From NCBI GenBank assembly GCA_964523405.1, contig CAZGAQ010000005.1, forward strand, positions 124,001 to 188,000: a DNA stretch of 64,000 bases, in the 5' to 3' direction. Below the pieces are notes generated by a model, which was not told the origin of the DNA, searched no databases, and saw only the letters and a program-made list of their open reading frames with translations. The translations under genes and the position numbers were made by a program. Source of the stretch: CAZGAQ01 sp964523405 (GTDB lineage: Bacteria > Planctomycetota > Phycisphaerae > UBA1845 > Fen-1342). This document shows positions 28,331-36,701 of this stretch, piece after piece; within the stretch, counting starts at the first letter, position 1, and each line of letters opens with the position of its first letter.

Positions 28331-28918
28331 CTACGGCGCTGTCGTCGCAGGCTCCGCATGTCGCCCGCGCCCATCGCGCCCGCTGCCGTGTCCGGGACCG
28401 CGTCCCGGAGGCGGACCGCCGCGCCGCCCCTCTTCACTATTCCCGGGCTGTCCATAGCGCCAGCGCCCGCCGCCGCTTTCGCGGACACTGGTCGCAAAAC
28501 GGTCGAAAAGTCGCTTCTGCTGCTCCGCCGTCAGGTGGGGCCGCATCGCCACCAGATGCTCCGCCACGCGGCGCTCCAGCACATCGTGCGCCGCGATCAC
28601 CTTCTCCACCTGCTGCAGAATCTCTTCGTTCGTCGTCGCCGGATTCTCCAGCAGCGTCGCCAGCCGCTCGCGCGCGGACGTCAGCGCGGCCTCCAGTGGC
28701 GCGCGATCCTTCGCAAACGTCGCCTCAAGCTCGCTGACCTGCGCCGCCTGTTGCGGCGTCAGACGCAGCCAATCCGTCACGCTGCGCGAAGCCGCCGTCG
28801 ACGGGCCACCGCTCGTACCCGGCTGCATCTGCTGCTGGACTGCGTACGTCGCCAGGTAACTGCCGGCCGCACACGCCAGCACGATTACCGATAGTCCGCC
28901 GTAGCCACGCACGTTCAT
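28331..28918 (-). CDS. Periplasmic heavy-metal sensor (Spy/CpxP/CnrX-like, LTxxQ)
   Basis: A 195-residue protein anchored by an N-terminal hydrophobic segment (residues 8-26), followed by an all-helical periplasmic domain. It shows paired LTPQQAAQVSELEATF and LTAEQQKRLFDRF motifs, the LTxxQ signature of the Spy/CpxP/CnrX metal-resistance family. The C-terminal 45 residues are Gly/Arg/Pro-rich with two His. Its ATG overlaps the stop of the anti-sigma gene (TCATGA region), so the two are translationally coupled. The gene order sigma, anti-sigma, sensor parallels CnrH-CnrY-CnrX of Cupriavidus, where the periplasmic sensor releases the sigma factor when metal is bound. The metal cannot be predicted. 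Confidence 0.78.
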   Translation of the reverse strand: MNVRGYGGLSVIVLACAAGSYLATYAVQQQMQPGTSGGPSTAASRSVTDWLRLTPQQAAQVSELEATFAKDRAPLEAALTSARERLATLLENPATTNEEILQQVEKVIAAHDVLERRVAEHLVAMRPHLTAEQQKRLFDRFATSVRESGGGRWRYGQPGNSEEGRRGGPPPGRGPGHGSGRDGRGRHAEPATTAP

Positions 28919-29406
28919 GACTGCCCCTCCTCAGTCGCGGCCTCGTCCGACAGATCGTCCAGCGCACCGAATAGCCCCGTCGGCAAATCCTCAAAGTACT
29001 CGATCCCTAACGCCTCCGCCGCGGCCTGCTCGACGTCCTCCGCCGCAACGGGCGCCAGGATCGGGTGCGTCCCGGAGCCCTGCCGTGCCGCCCCGTAACC
29101 CACTCCGACGCCGATAACGATCGCGGCCGCCACCCGCGCCAGCCGCCCCGCGGTCGACCACGGTGAACGCAGCACGACCGCCGGCGTGTCCAGCTTCGCC
29201 TCAATCCCCGCCAGCAAATCGGGCGCAGCGCCCTGCGCCTGCCACGGCTGGAGCGCCTGCCAAACCGCCTGCTGTTCTTCGTACAGCGCCCGGCAGACCG
29301 CACAGTCCGCCAAGTGACGCTCCACGGCCGCGCGGCGCGGCGTGGCCAGTTCCCCGGCCACGAGCTGAATCAGTTCTGTCTGCCGCACGTGCTCCATGAT
29401 CAGCAC
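28915..29406 (-). CDS. Zinc-finger anti-sigma factor
   Basis: A 163-residue single-pass membrane protein. The N-terminal cytoplasmic domain has the ZAS motif (ERHLADCAVC: His-x3-Cys-x2-Cys) that defines zinc-binding anti-sigma factors. A hydrophobic segment spans about residues 92-112 (VAAAIVIGVGVGYGAA), and the C-terminal periplasmic tail is acidic (FGALDDLSDEAATEEG). It starts 84 bases after the sigma factor stop and overlaps the metal-sensor gene by four bases. An internal ATG at 29397 (MEHVRQTE) is an alternative start. It should hold the upstream ECF sigma factor inactive at the membrane until released. Confidence 0.85.
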   Translation of the reverse strand: MLIMEHVRQTELIQLVAGELATPRRAAVERHLADCAVCRALYEEQQAVWQALQPWQAQGAAPDLLAGIEAKLDTPAVVLRSPWSTAGRLARVAAAIVIGVGVGYGAARQGSGTHPILAPVAAEDVEQAAAEALGIEYFEDLPTGLFGALDDLSDEAATEEGQS

Positions 29407-29490
29407 TCCACACTGTTTGAACGCTTGTCGTCACCCAATCCTGCGGCACGATTCACGACCTGCGCCGCAGCGCCTTGTGGTTCAATGGGG

Positions 29491-30063
29491 TTACTCCAAG
29501 CGCATGTCCGTCAAAGACTTACGCAAGTTCTCGTACGCCCGAACCAGGCACGACTCCACGGCGCTCGCACTCCAGCCCGTCGCGTCGGCAATCTCCTGGT
29601 GTGTCAACCCCTGATAGCGATGCAGGATCACGGCCAATCGCTGCCGATCCGGCAATGCCGCAATCGCCGCCCGCACGCGCGCCACGCGATCCTCCCCTTC
29701 CATGCCCGCCGACGGCTCGTCGGCCATTCCGGGTGGGGGGGACGACGTCCGCAGCCGCAACTCGCGCGCCGTCGCTCGCCGCCGATCCCAGCACAGATTC
29801 GCCGCTAGCCGATACAGCCACGTCGTAAACTGGGCATCCGGACGATACGCGCCCGCCGCCCGCCACACCCGCACGAACACGTCCTGCGCCACATCCTCGG
29901 CAACATCCCATCGTCCGAGAAAGCGATATGCCAGACCCACGACCTGCGCCTGGTGCCGCCGCACCAGCAGGCCCAGTGCCTCGCGCTCACCCTGGCTGAC
30001 GCGCAGCATCAATTCGTGATCGCTGGGTTGCGGCGACGGCGGTTGTGCAGCGTCAACTGGCAT
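29491..30063 (-). CDS. ECF RNA polymerase sigma factor (intact)
   Basis: A 190-residue sigma-70 family factor with both core domains. Region 2 reads LLVRRHQAQVVGLAYRFLGRWDVAEDVAQDVFVRVW and then FTTWLYRLAANLCWDRRR. Region 4 reads RVRAAIAALPDRQRLAVILHRYQGLTHQEIADATGWSASAVESCLVRAYENLRK. The linker (about 110-125) is Pro/Ser-rich. It is the first gene of the minus-strand operon with anti-sigma and periplasmic sensor genes, so it should be switched on by an envelope or metal signal and is likely to activate its own operon. This factor is intact, unlike the frameshifted one at 13715. Confidence 0.93.
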   Translation of the reverse strand: MPVDAAQPPSPQPSDHELMLRVSQGEREALGLLVRRHQAQVVGLAYRFLGRWDVAEDVAQDVFVRVWRAAGAYRPDAQFTTWLYRLAANLCWDRRRATARELRLRTSSPPPGMADEPSAGMEGEDRVARVRAAIAALPDRQRLAVILHRYQGLTHQEIADATGWSASAVESCLVRAYENLRKSLTDMRLE

Positions 30064-30247
30064 GGCGACTCGCTGGTTCGGTGTCTGCGCGTGTCGTGCA
30101 AAGAAAAGGGACCGCAGGACGTGCCCGGCGGCGGCGTTGAACCCATGGTCGCACGAAACGTCACGCGACGCAACGTGCGGGCGAGCCGTTTGTCACCAGG
30201 TCGGACGCCACGGAGGTGCGCCGGCCGCAGGCTAAGGAGTGTGAGCG

Positions 30248-30574
30248 ATGAAACGTCTTCTGTGTGTGTTGGTGCCGGTGTGCGTGCTGTTCGTCGCGAC
30301 CGGCTGTGACCCGACGAACGTGCCGGCCGAACTCAAGGCGGCGCTGACGTCGAAGGCGCTGGGCACCGGTAACGGCGACATGCTACAAACGCAGCAGCGC
30401 CTGCAGCTCATGGACGGCACGTGTATTGGCGACGGCAACCAGTACCAGTACGGTGGCGACAACGCGTACGGTGGCACCGGCGGCGCGGGCGGCAACGGTG
30501 GGGCGGGTGGCCAGGGCGGTGGCGATCGGCTTCGCCTCCGCGATGGCAGTTGCAGCGACGACGGCGGGGTCTGA
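30248..30574 (+). CDS. Small glycine-rich lipoprotein
   Basis: A 108-residue protein with AAGGAG 10 bases before the ATG and a signal peptide ending in a lipobox-like Val-Ala-Thr-Gly-Cys at residues 16-20. The mature part has two related short motifs, LQLMDGTC near residue 54 and LRLRDGSC near residue 97, flanking a Gly-rich stretch (YGGTGGAGGNGGAGGQGGG). The paired motifs may form a disulphide-linked hairpin; that is a guess. It is divergent from the ECF sigma operon (184 bases between start codons) and precedes the two-component genes, with a strong terminator between. I recognise no family. Confidence 0.65.
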   Translation: MKRLLCVLVPVCVLFVATGCDPTNVPAELKAALTSKALGTGNGDMLQTQQRLQLMDGTCIGDGNQYQYGGDNAYGGTGGAGGNGGAGGQGGGDRLRLRDGSCSDDGGV

Positions 30575-30654
30575 TCGGCACTCACTCCGCCAAGCGCCGG
30601 CCGAGTCCACGCGCGTGACCACCGACCGGCGCATGGGCATACCCAAATTCAAAC

Positions 30655-30695
30655 GGCGGAGCCGGCGCGATGCGCGACATCGCGCTGGCTCCGCC
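30655..30695 (+). terminator. Long hairpin after the small lipoprotein gene
   Basis: GGCGGAGCC...GCGCGATG (30655-30672) pairs with CATCGCGC...GGCTCCGCC (30678-30695), an 18-bp stem with one mismatch and a 5-base loop, 80 bases after the stop codon. It should insulate the response-regulator operon from upstream transcription. Confidence 0.7.
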
Positions 30696-30790
30696 CGCCT
30701 TAGGCGCGTTCGCCCCTGGTCGCCGACCGATCACATTGCGTCGGACTCACCGGCACGGGCACATCCGCGTGGCATTCCGTCCCGCCGCGT

Positions 30791-30858
30791 CCTGACAAGG
30801 ATGTCAGGAACATGTCAGGTAGACGACAGTGGTAGCGCACGAACGCCGCGGGCATAAT
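30791..30858 (+). promoter_or_regulatory. Operator/promoter of the response-regulator operon: 11-bp-phased TGTCAGG repeats and a -10 box
   Basis: TGTCAGG occurs at 30802-30808 and again at 30813-30819, exactly 11 bases apart, with ATGTCAGG shared in both. An inverted copy, CCTGACA, lies at 30791-30797. OmpR/PhoB-type regulators bind such direct repeats spaced by one helical turn. A -10-like CATAAT sits at 30853-30858, 24 bases before the GTG start, with no good -35 element, as expected for an activated promoter. Autoregulation is therefore likely but inferred. Confidence 0.6.
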
Positions 30859-30881
30859 CGCTCCGGAGATGGAGCAAGAAC

Positions 30882-31565
30882 GTGCGCATTCTCGTGGTTG
30901 AAGATGAGCCGAAGGTAGCCGAGGCTCTGCGAGGCGGCCTGGCCGCACAGCAGCACGAGGTCGTCGTTGCGCACACGGGTGAAGACGGCTTCTATCGGCT
31001 CAGTACCGCGGTCTTCGATCTCGTCATTCTCGATTTGATGCTCCCGGGGCGCGACGGCCTCGACGTGCTGCGGGCGCTGCGGCAGCGCGGCCAGACCACA
31101 CCGGTCCTGATCCTCACCGCCCGCGACGCAGTGGAGGATCGCGTGCTCGGCCTCGACAGCGGGGCCGACGACTACCTGGTCAAGCCGTTCGCCTTTCCCG
31201 AATTACTCGCCCGCGTGCGCGTGCTGGCGCGCCGCGGGCGTGGCGAGTCGAGCGCACGGCTGACCCTGGCCGACCTGGAGGTGGACGTCCTCGCCCGGCA
31301 GGTGACGCGCGGCGGTAGACCCGTGCAACTGACAGCGCGCGAGTTCGACCTGCTCGCGTGTCTTCTGCGCCATGTGGGGCAGGTCGTGTCGCGCGAAATG
31401 CTGGCGCTGGAAGTCTGGCAGCAGCCCCGCCGGGCCACCCCCCTCGACAACGTCATCGATGTGCAGGTCGCGCGGCTGCGGCGGCGAATCGATGATCCCT
31501 TCCCAGCGCCGCTGATTCACACGGTCCGCGGCGTCGGCTTTACCCTGCGCGAGGTGCCGCCATGA
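30882..31565 (+). CDS. OmpR-family response regulator
   Basis: A 227-residue transcription regulator starting at GTG 30882. The receiver domain (1-115) has the acidic pocket VVEDE, the phosphoacceptor Asp51 in LDLMLPG, and Lys in VKPF. The winged-helix DNA-binding domain (about 130-225) has the typical LTAREFDLLACLLRH, VSREML and DVQVARLRRRIDD elements ending in TVRGVGF. It overlaps the sensor kinase gene by four bases (ATGA). It is closest to CusR/QseB-type regulators, many of which answer metals or envelope signals. A phased-repeat operator lies about 65-90 bases upstream. Confidence 0.93.
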   Translation: MRILVVEDEPKVAEALRGGLAAQQHEVVVAHTGEDGFYRLSTAVFDLVILDLMLPGRDGLDVLRALRQRGQTTPVLILTARDAVEDRVLGLDSGADDYLVKPFAFPELLARVRVLARRGRGESSARLTLADLEVDVLARQVTRGGRPVQLTAREFDLLACLLRHVGQVVSREMLALEVWQQPRRATPLDNVIDVQVARLRRRIDDPFPAPLIHTVRGVGFTLREVPP

Positions 31566-32962
31566 GTATCCGCGTGCGGCTCACCCTCTGGTATGCGGCC
31601 GCGCTCGGCACGCTGCTGCTGGGCTTCGCGCTGGGAGTGTACTTCTTCGTGCAGCGCGGCTTGACCCGGCAACTAGACGCGCGGCTGGACGAGCAGGTCA
31701 AACTGGTTGCGGCCGCGCTGGATGAGGATGCGGAGGAGCTGGAGGAACTGGCGGAGCGCGACACCGTGCCGCTGTTCGAGGTGCGCGCCGGCGACCGGCT
31801 GGTCTTCCGCACGCCGGGCTGGGAGCGCACCGGCCTTGCGGCGCCGCCGACATCGTCGGACGGGCACGCCGGTCATGTGATCGTGGCGCCCGACGGAACG
31901 CCGTATCGCCTGCGCAGCGCGGACCGTACTACGCACGCGCGGACCTATCGGGCCATCGTGGCCGGGAGCACCCATGGTCTGCGGCGCACGCTCGCCACGC
32001 TGGCGACAATTCTGCTGGTCGGCCTGCCCGTGGGGCTGGCGGTGGCCCTCTGCGGGGGCTGGTTCCTAGCTGGCCGGCTCCTTGCTCCGCTGCATGCGAT
32101 GGCCGCGACCGCGCGCCGCATTACGGCCGAGCGGCTCGCCGAGCGCCTGCCCGTGGTAGATCCTGGCGATGAGCTCGGCCAACTGGCGCTGGTTGTCAAC
32201 GAACTGCTCGGCCGCTTGGACGAGTCATTCCAGCGCCTACGCCGCTTCACAGCGGACGCCTCGCACGAGCTGCGCACGCCGCTGACGGCCATTCGCAGCG
32301 TGGGCGAGGTGGCGCTGCAGAATGGCGGCCCTGATGCGAAGCCGTACGCATCGGCCGAAGCGCCCGCTCACCGCTATCGCGAGGCCATCGGCAGCATGCT
32401 GGAAGAAGTGGGGCGGCTGACGCACCTGCTGGATGATCTGCTGACGCTGACGCGGGCCGACGAGCAGCGCGTCGCGCTCGCACAGGAACCGACCGCGCTC
32501 GCGGAGCTGGTGACGCAGGCGGTGGACGTCGTGCGCGTACTGGCGGAGGAGAAGAACCAGCGGTTGGAGGTCGCGGTCGATGAGAACCTGACCGTGACGG
32601 CCGACCGGCGTACGCTGCGGCAGGCCGTGTTGAATCTGCTCGACAACGCGATCAAGTACACTCCGGCGAACGGGGCGATTCGCATCGTTGCCTGCCGGGA
32701 TTGCGAGGGGGCGGCACGGATCGAGGTCTCGGACGACGGCCTCGGCATCGCCCCCGAGCACCAGCAACGCGTATTCGAACGCTTCTACCGCGTGGACCCG
32801 TCGCGCGGCGAGCAACGCGGGGCCGGCCTGGGCCTGTCCATCGCCCAGTGGTCTGTGGCCGCCAGCGGCGGACGCATCGAACTGGAGAGTGAAGTGGGGC
32901 GCGGCAGCACGTTTCGCATCATCCTGCCCGCGCGGGCCGAAGGAACGAGCGGCTTGACGTAG
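31562..32962 (+). CDS. Sensor histidine kinase
   Basis: A 466-residue membrane kinase, partner of the preceding response regulator. A first transmembrane helix spans about residues 10-31, a periplasmic sensor region about 32-142, and a second transmembrane helix about 145-170. A HAMP domain (about 168-220) follows, then the phosphoacceptor helix with His235 in DASHELRTPL, and the ATPase domain (N box LLDNAIKYT, G boxes DDGLGIAP and RGAGLGLSI). The periplasmic region has an acidic patch (DEDAEELEELAERD, about 54-67) that could bind cations. Its layout resembles CusS-like heavy-metal sensor kinases. The PepSY/His-rich gene follows 85 bases later, probably in the same operon. Confidence 0.92.
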   Translation: MSIRVRLTLWYAAALGTLLLGFALGVYFFVQRGLTRQLDARLDEQVKLVAAALDEDAEELEELAERDTVPLFEVRAGDRLVFRTPGWERTGLAAPPTSSDGHAGHVIVAPDGTPYRLRSADRTTHARTYRAIVAGSTHGLRRTLATLATILLVGLPVGLAVALCGGWFLAGRLLAPLHAMAATARRITAERLAERLPVVDPGDELGQLALVVNELLGRLDESFQRLRRFTADASHELRTPLTAIRSVGEVALQNGGPDAKPYASAEAPAHRYREAIGSMLEEVGRLTHLLDDLLTLTRADEQRVALAQEPTALAELVTQAVDVVRVLAEEKNQRLEVAVDENLTVTADRRTLRQAVLNLLDNAIKYTPANGAIRIVACRDCEGAARIEVSDDGLGIAPEHQQRVFERFYRVDPSRGEQRGAGLGLSIAQWSVAASGGRIELESEVGRGSTFRIILPARAEGTSGLT

Positions 32963-33047
32963 GGCCGCAGCACGACACAACGGCGCGTCGGAAACGAGTG
33001 CGGGCTTCCGCGCGCGGATCGAGACACTCCGCACCTGGAGAACTGGC

Positions 33048-34919
33048 ATGCAGCCGATGATGGCCTGGAAAGCCCTGACGGTATTGGTCCTGGTCGCCGC
33101 CGTCCCGCTGGCTGGCGCGGAGGAGAAGGGGGGCAAGGCGGATCTGAAGCAGGCCGTCGGCGCCGCGAAGACGACGCTGGCGCAAGCCATCGAGATTGCG
33201 CAAAAGGAGGTGGCCGGTGCCAAGGTGCTCGAGGCCGGCCTGGAGGTGGAGAAGGACGCGACGTTCTACGAGGTCGTGGTCCTGAGCGGCGAAGTGGTCA
33301 AGGAAGTGAAGGTGGACGCAGCGAGTGGCAAGGTCCTGGGCGTCAAGGAAGAGCAGCCGGACGTGGACGAGCTCAAGGAGCTGGCCGAGCTCAAGCAGGC
33401 GCTGGGTGCTGTGAAGCTGACGTTCGCCCAGGCGCTGGAGGCCGCGGCCAAGGAGGTCAAGGACGGCAAGCCGTTTGCTGTCGAGTTGGAGGTGGAGGAT
33501 GGCAAGCCGGCGTACGAGGTCAAGCTGCTGCAGGGCGACAAGGTGCTGAAGGTCGAACTCGACGCCGCGAGCGGAAAGGTCGCCGAAGTCGAAGAGCACA
33601 AGCCCGGCCAGCAGAAGGAAGGGGAGAAGAGGGAGGGCGAGCACAAGGACGGCGAAAAGGGCCACGGCGAGCACAAGGATGGCGAACACAGGGATGGCGA
33701 ACATAAGGACGGCGAGCACAAGGGTGGCGAGATCGCCGAGGCCAAGGCCGCCCTCGCAGCCGCGAAGGTGAGTCTGACGCAGGCGCTCGAAACGGCCGGC
33801 AAGGAAGTCAAGGACGGCAAGGCCGTCGGCGTCGAACTGGAGATGGAGGACGGCAAGCCGACCTGCAGCGTGATGCTGCTGCAGGGCGACAAGGTGATGG
33901 AAGTCAAGATCGACGCGGTGAGCGGCAAGATGGGTAAGGTCGAGGAGGAGAAGGTCGACGCGGACGAAGTCAAGGAGTTGGCGGAGACCAAACAGGCGCT
34001 CGGGGTAGCCAAGATCAGCCTCGCGCAAGCCCTGGAAGCGGCCGTCAAAGAGGTCAAGGACGGCAAGCCGATGCAGGTCGAACTGGGGCTGGAGGACGAC
34101 AAGCCGATGTACGAGGTCAAGCTGCTGCAGGGTGACAAGCTTCTGGAGGCACTGATCGACCCGGTCAACGGCAAGGTCGTTAAGGTCGAGACCGAAGAGC
34201 CGGCGAAGGGCCACAAGGAAGCGGATGAGGAAGACGACGAAGAGGGTGAGCATGACGGCAAACACGAAGGCCGGCACGAGGAGAAGCCGGGCAAGGACTC
34301 CGCGGACAGCGCCTGGCGCCAGGAATTCAAGGTGGACAAGACAAACTGGTCGGACCGCGGCGCCAACCCGTACTTCCTGCTCGAACCCGGCTACCGGGCC
34401 GTGTACAAGCACGGCGCTGTCGTGCTGACGATCACCATCCTCAACGAGACGAAGGTCGTCGACGGCGTCACGACGCGTGTCCTGGAAGAACGCGAAGAAA
34501 AGGACGGGAAGCCGCTCGAAATCTCGCGCAACTACCTCGCACTCGACAAGTCCACGGGCGATCTCTACTACTTCGGCGAGGACGTGGACGAGTACAAGGA
34601 CGGGAAGGTCGCGAGTCACGAGGGTGCTTGGCTGTCGGGCGTCAACGGCGCCACGTTCGGCCTGCTGCTGCCAGGCAAGCCGCAGCTCGGCGACAAGTAC
34701 TACCAGGAGATTGCTCCCAAGGTCGCAATGGACCGCGCCGAGATCGCCGGCCTGGACGAGAAGATCGCGACACCGGCCGGGAACTACGAGAAGTGCTTGC
34801 ACATCGAGGAGACGTCGCCGCTGGAGAAGGGCGCCAGCCACAAGGTCTATGCGCCGGGCATCGGCCTGGTGAGGGACGACGAGTTCCTCCTCGAGAAGGT
34901 CGAGCTGCCGAAGAGGTAG
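33048..34919 (+). CDS. Secreted protein with four PepSY units and histidine-rich repeats
   Basis: A 623-residue exported protein with a signal peptide ending near LAGAEE. Four PepSY-like units can be aligned at about residues 35-100, 110-183, 230-300 and 308-382. Each has a Q(A/T)(L/I)E.A..E helix, an E.GLE.E..xxYEV strand and a ..V.VDAxSGKV strand. Between units 2 and 3 lies a run of six GEHKD-type pentapeptides (197-226), and a second His/Asp/Glu-rich stretch follows unit 4 (389-413). The last 200 residues form a separate beta-rich domain I do not recognise. PepSY domains inhibit proteases or bind signals outside the membrane. The His repeats suggest Zn, Ni or Cu binding. Neighbours are a two-component system and an HtrA protease. 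Confidence 0.75.
   Translation: MQPMMAWKALTVLVLVAAVPLAGAEEKGGKADLKQAVGAAKTTLAQAIEIAQKEVAGAKVLEAGLEVEKDATFYEVVVLSGEVVKEVKVDAASGKVLGVKEEQPDVDELKELAELKQALGAVKLTFAQALEAAAKEVKDGKPFAVELEVEDGKPAYEVKLLQGDKVLKVELDAASGKVAEVEEHKPGQQKEGEKREGEHKDGEKGHGEHKDGEHRDGEHKDGEHKGGEIAEAKAALAAAKVSLTQALETAGKEVKDGKAVGVELEMEDGKPTCSVMLLQGDKVMEVKIDAVSGKMGKVEEEKVDADEVKELAETKQALGVAKISLAQALEAAVKEVKDGKPMQVELGLEDDKPMYEVKLLQGDKLLEALIDPVNGKVVKVETEEPAKGHKEADEEDDEEGEHDGKHEGRHEEKPGKDSADSAWRQEFKVDKTNWSDRGANPYFLLEPGYRAVYKHGAVVLTITILNETKVVDGVTTRVLEEREEKDGKPLEISRNYLALDKSTGDLYYFGEDVDEYKDGKVASHEGAWLSGVNGATFGLLLPGKPQLGDKYYQEIAPKVAMDRAEIAGLDEKIATPAGNYEKCLHIEETSPLEKGASHKVYAPGIGLVRDDEFLLEKVELPKR
33636..33725 (+). repeat. Six 15-bp coding repeats (GEHKD pentapeptides)
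   Basis: Six tandem 15-base units of the form GGCGA(G/A)CACAAGGA(C/T) encode GEHKD variants (GEHKD, GEKGH, GEHKD, GEHRD, GEHKD, GEHKG). Synonymous differences between units show that the repeat is not a very recent duplication. Copy number could vary between strains. Confidence 0.8.
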
Positions 34920-35201
34920 ACTCTACAGAGACCCCCGGTGCTCGGCCTGCATGGATCCGCCCAGCCCCTGCACCAGGGCGAGCTTCTCGCGGCGAGCGGT
35001 CCAGGGCCGTTGCCGCACGCCGACCGTGGGTGGCTGCTCCTTGTCAGCGCGCCGTATCCACAGCGTATGCGCGCTGGGACGGCCCCGCCGCCTCGTTCCT
35101 GACTACAAATTTCCCGGCCGAACCGTGCTCTGCCTGCCTCGTAATCACCCCCTGTATGCAGCGTTTGGATGACCACGAGGCGAAGATGAAGGAGATCAGC
35201 C

Positions 35202-36701
35202 ATGAAGTTCGCAAGTAAGCTCTGGAAGGGCACGTTTCTCACGGTGGTCGCGGGTACGGGGCTGGCGCTGGGAGCGTATTTCCTGCCGGCGCGCCCCGCT
35301 TACGCCGGCGATGAAAAGCAAAAGGTACCGGAGGATGCGCTGCGTGTGGCGGGCGCGCTTTCGACGGCGTTCGAGTACAGCGCGAGCGAGGTCCGCCCGT
35401 CGGTCGTGAGTATCCAGGCCACCAAGCACATCAAGCCCGCCACGCAGTTTCACGGGGTCATGCCCGCTCCGGGCGAGAATGTCTTCCCCTTTGGTGACCA
35501 GTTCTTGCGCCGCTTCTTCGAAGGCCAGGTGCCGGCGCAGCCCTTCAACCAGGAGGGCCTGGGCAGCGGCGTCATTGTCGACAAGGATGGCTATATCCTG
35601 ACCAACAACCACGTCGTCGACGGTGCCGACGAGCTTTCCGTCAAGCTCCACGATGGGCGCGAACTGGCGGCCAAGGTCGTCGGACGCGATGCGGCCACCG
35701 ACCTGGCCGTCATCAAGGTGCAGGCCGACAACCTCAAGCCGGCGGAGTTAGGCGACTCCGGCAAGCTGCATGTCGGGGAGTGGGTACTGGCCGTGGGCGA
35801 TCCCTTCGGGTTCAGCGACACGATCACGTCCGGCATCGTCAGCGCCAAGGGCCGCTCCAACGTGCATATCGCCCAGTACGAGGACTTCATCCAGACCGAT
35901 GCCGCCATCAACCCGGGCAACAGCGGCGGCCCGCTGGTCGACCTCAACGGCCGCGTGGTCGGCATCAACACCGCGATCGCCAGCCGCAATGGCGGGAACA
36001 TGGGAGTCAGCTTCGCGATTCCGATCGACCTGGCCAAGGCGGTCATGCCTAGCCTGATCGGCAAGGGGCATGTGACGCGTGGGTGGCTGGGGGTCGCGAT
36101 CCAGACACTCAACCCGGGGCTGGCGAAGTCGTTCCATTTCGACTCGACGAAGGGTGCCTTGATTGGCGACGTGCAAAGCGGCAGTCCGGCCGAAACCGCC
36201 GGGCTGAAGCCCGGCGACATCGTCACGACCTTCGCGGGCAAGCCCGTGGCCGGACCGGCGGAGTTGCGCAATGCCGTGGCGACCGCCGCCCCAGGTACGC
36301 GGGCCGAACTCACGGTCTTCCGTGACGGTGCTCCGCACAAGCTGACCGTCAAAGTCGGTGAGCTGAATCCGCAGATGCTTGCGGCCGCGACCGGCGGGCG
36401 CGAGCTGGCTGACGAACTCGGCCTGAGCGTCGAGAATCTGACACCGGACCAGGCCAAGGCGCTCGGCTACAGCGGCGACCAGAAAGGTGTCGTCGTGACC
36501 GCAGTACAGCCCGACGGCCTCGCGGCACAGGCGGGTATCCAGCCCAACGACGTGATCCTGAGCATGCAGGACCAGCCGGTCAACGACATGGCGCAGTTCC
36601 AGGCGGAGCTCGGTCGGCATGACCTGAAGGACGGGGTCCGCATGGCCGTGCAGTCGGGCACGACGAAGCGCTACGTCTTCCTGGAGCAGCGTGCCGGCTG
36701 A
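35202..36701 (+). CDS. htrA: HtrA/DegP-family periplasmic serine protease
   Basis: A 499-residue envelope protease/chaperone. An N-terminal hydrophobic signal (about 10-35) precedes a trypsin-like domain with catalytic His137 (TNNHVVDGAD), Asp167 (ATDLAVIKV) and Ser241 (NPGNSGGPLVDLNG). Two PDZ domains follow (about 285-375, starting GWLGVAIQTLN, and about 395-490). The ATG at 35202 has AAGGAG nine bases upstream. Domain number and length match DegP/DegQ. It degrades misfolded periplasmic proteins in known systems. It follows the PepSY/His-rich gene on the same strand after a 282-base gap in which I see no gene. It may be part of the same envelope response. Confidence 0.93.
   Translation: MKFASKLWKGTFLTVVAGTGLALGAYFLPARPAYAGDEKQKVPEDALRVAGALSTAFEYSASEVRPSVVSIQATKHIKPATQFHGVMPAPGENVFPFGDQFLRRFFEGQVPAQPFNQEGLGSGVIVDKDGYILTNNHVVDGADELSVKLHDGRELAAKVVGRDAATDLAVIKVQADNLKPAELGDSGKLHVGEWVLAVGDPFGFSDTITSGIVSAKGRSNVHIAQYEDFIQTDAAINPGNSGGPLVDLNGRVVGINTAIASRNGGNMGVSFAIPIDLAKAVMPSLIGKGHVTRGWLGVAIQTLNPGLAKSFHFDSTKGALIGDVQSGSPAETAGLKPGDIVTTFAGKPVAGPAELRNAVATAAPGTRAELTVFRDGAPHKLTVKVGELNPQMLAAATGGRELADELGLSVENLTPDQAKALGYSGDQKGVVVTAVQPDGLAAQAGIQPNDVILSMQDQPVNDMAQFQAELGRHDLKDGVRMAVQSGTTKRYVFLEQRAG

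Noticed and set aside
27480..30160. CGTTTC hexamers upstream of both the ECF sigma gene and DUF2202 as a shared ECF -35 motif
   Set aside because: The hexamer recurs, but downstream bases at -10 distance do not agree between the sites, so a common promoter cannot be supported.
33636..33725. CRISPR-like or intergenic tandem repeats
   Set aside because: The 15-base units are in frame and encode GEHKD variants. There are no spacers.
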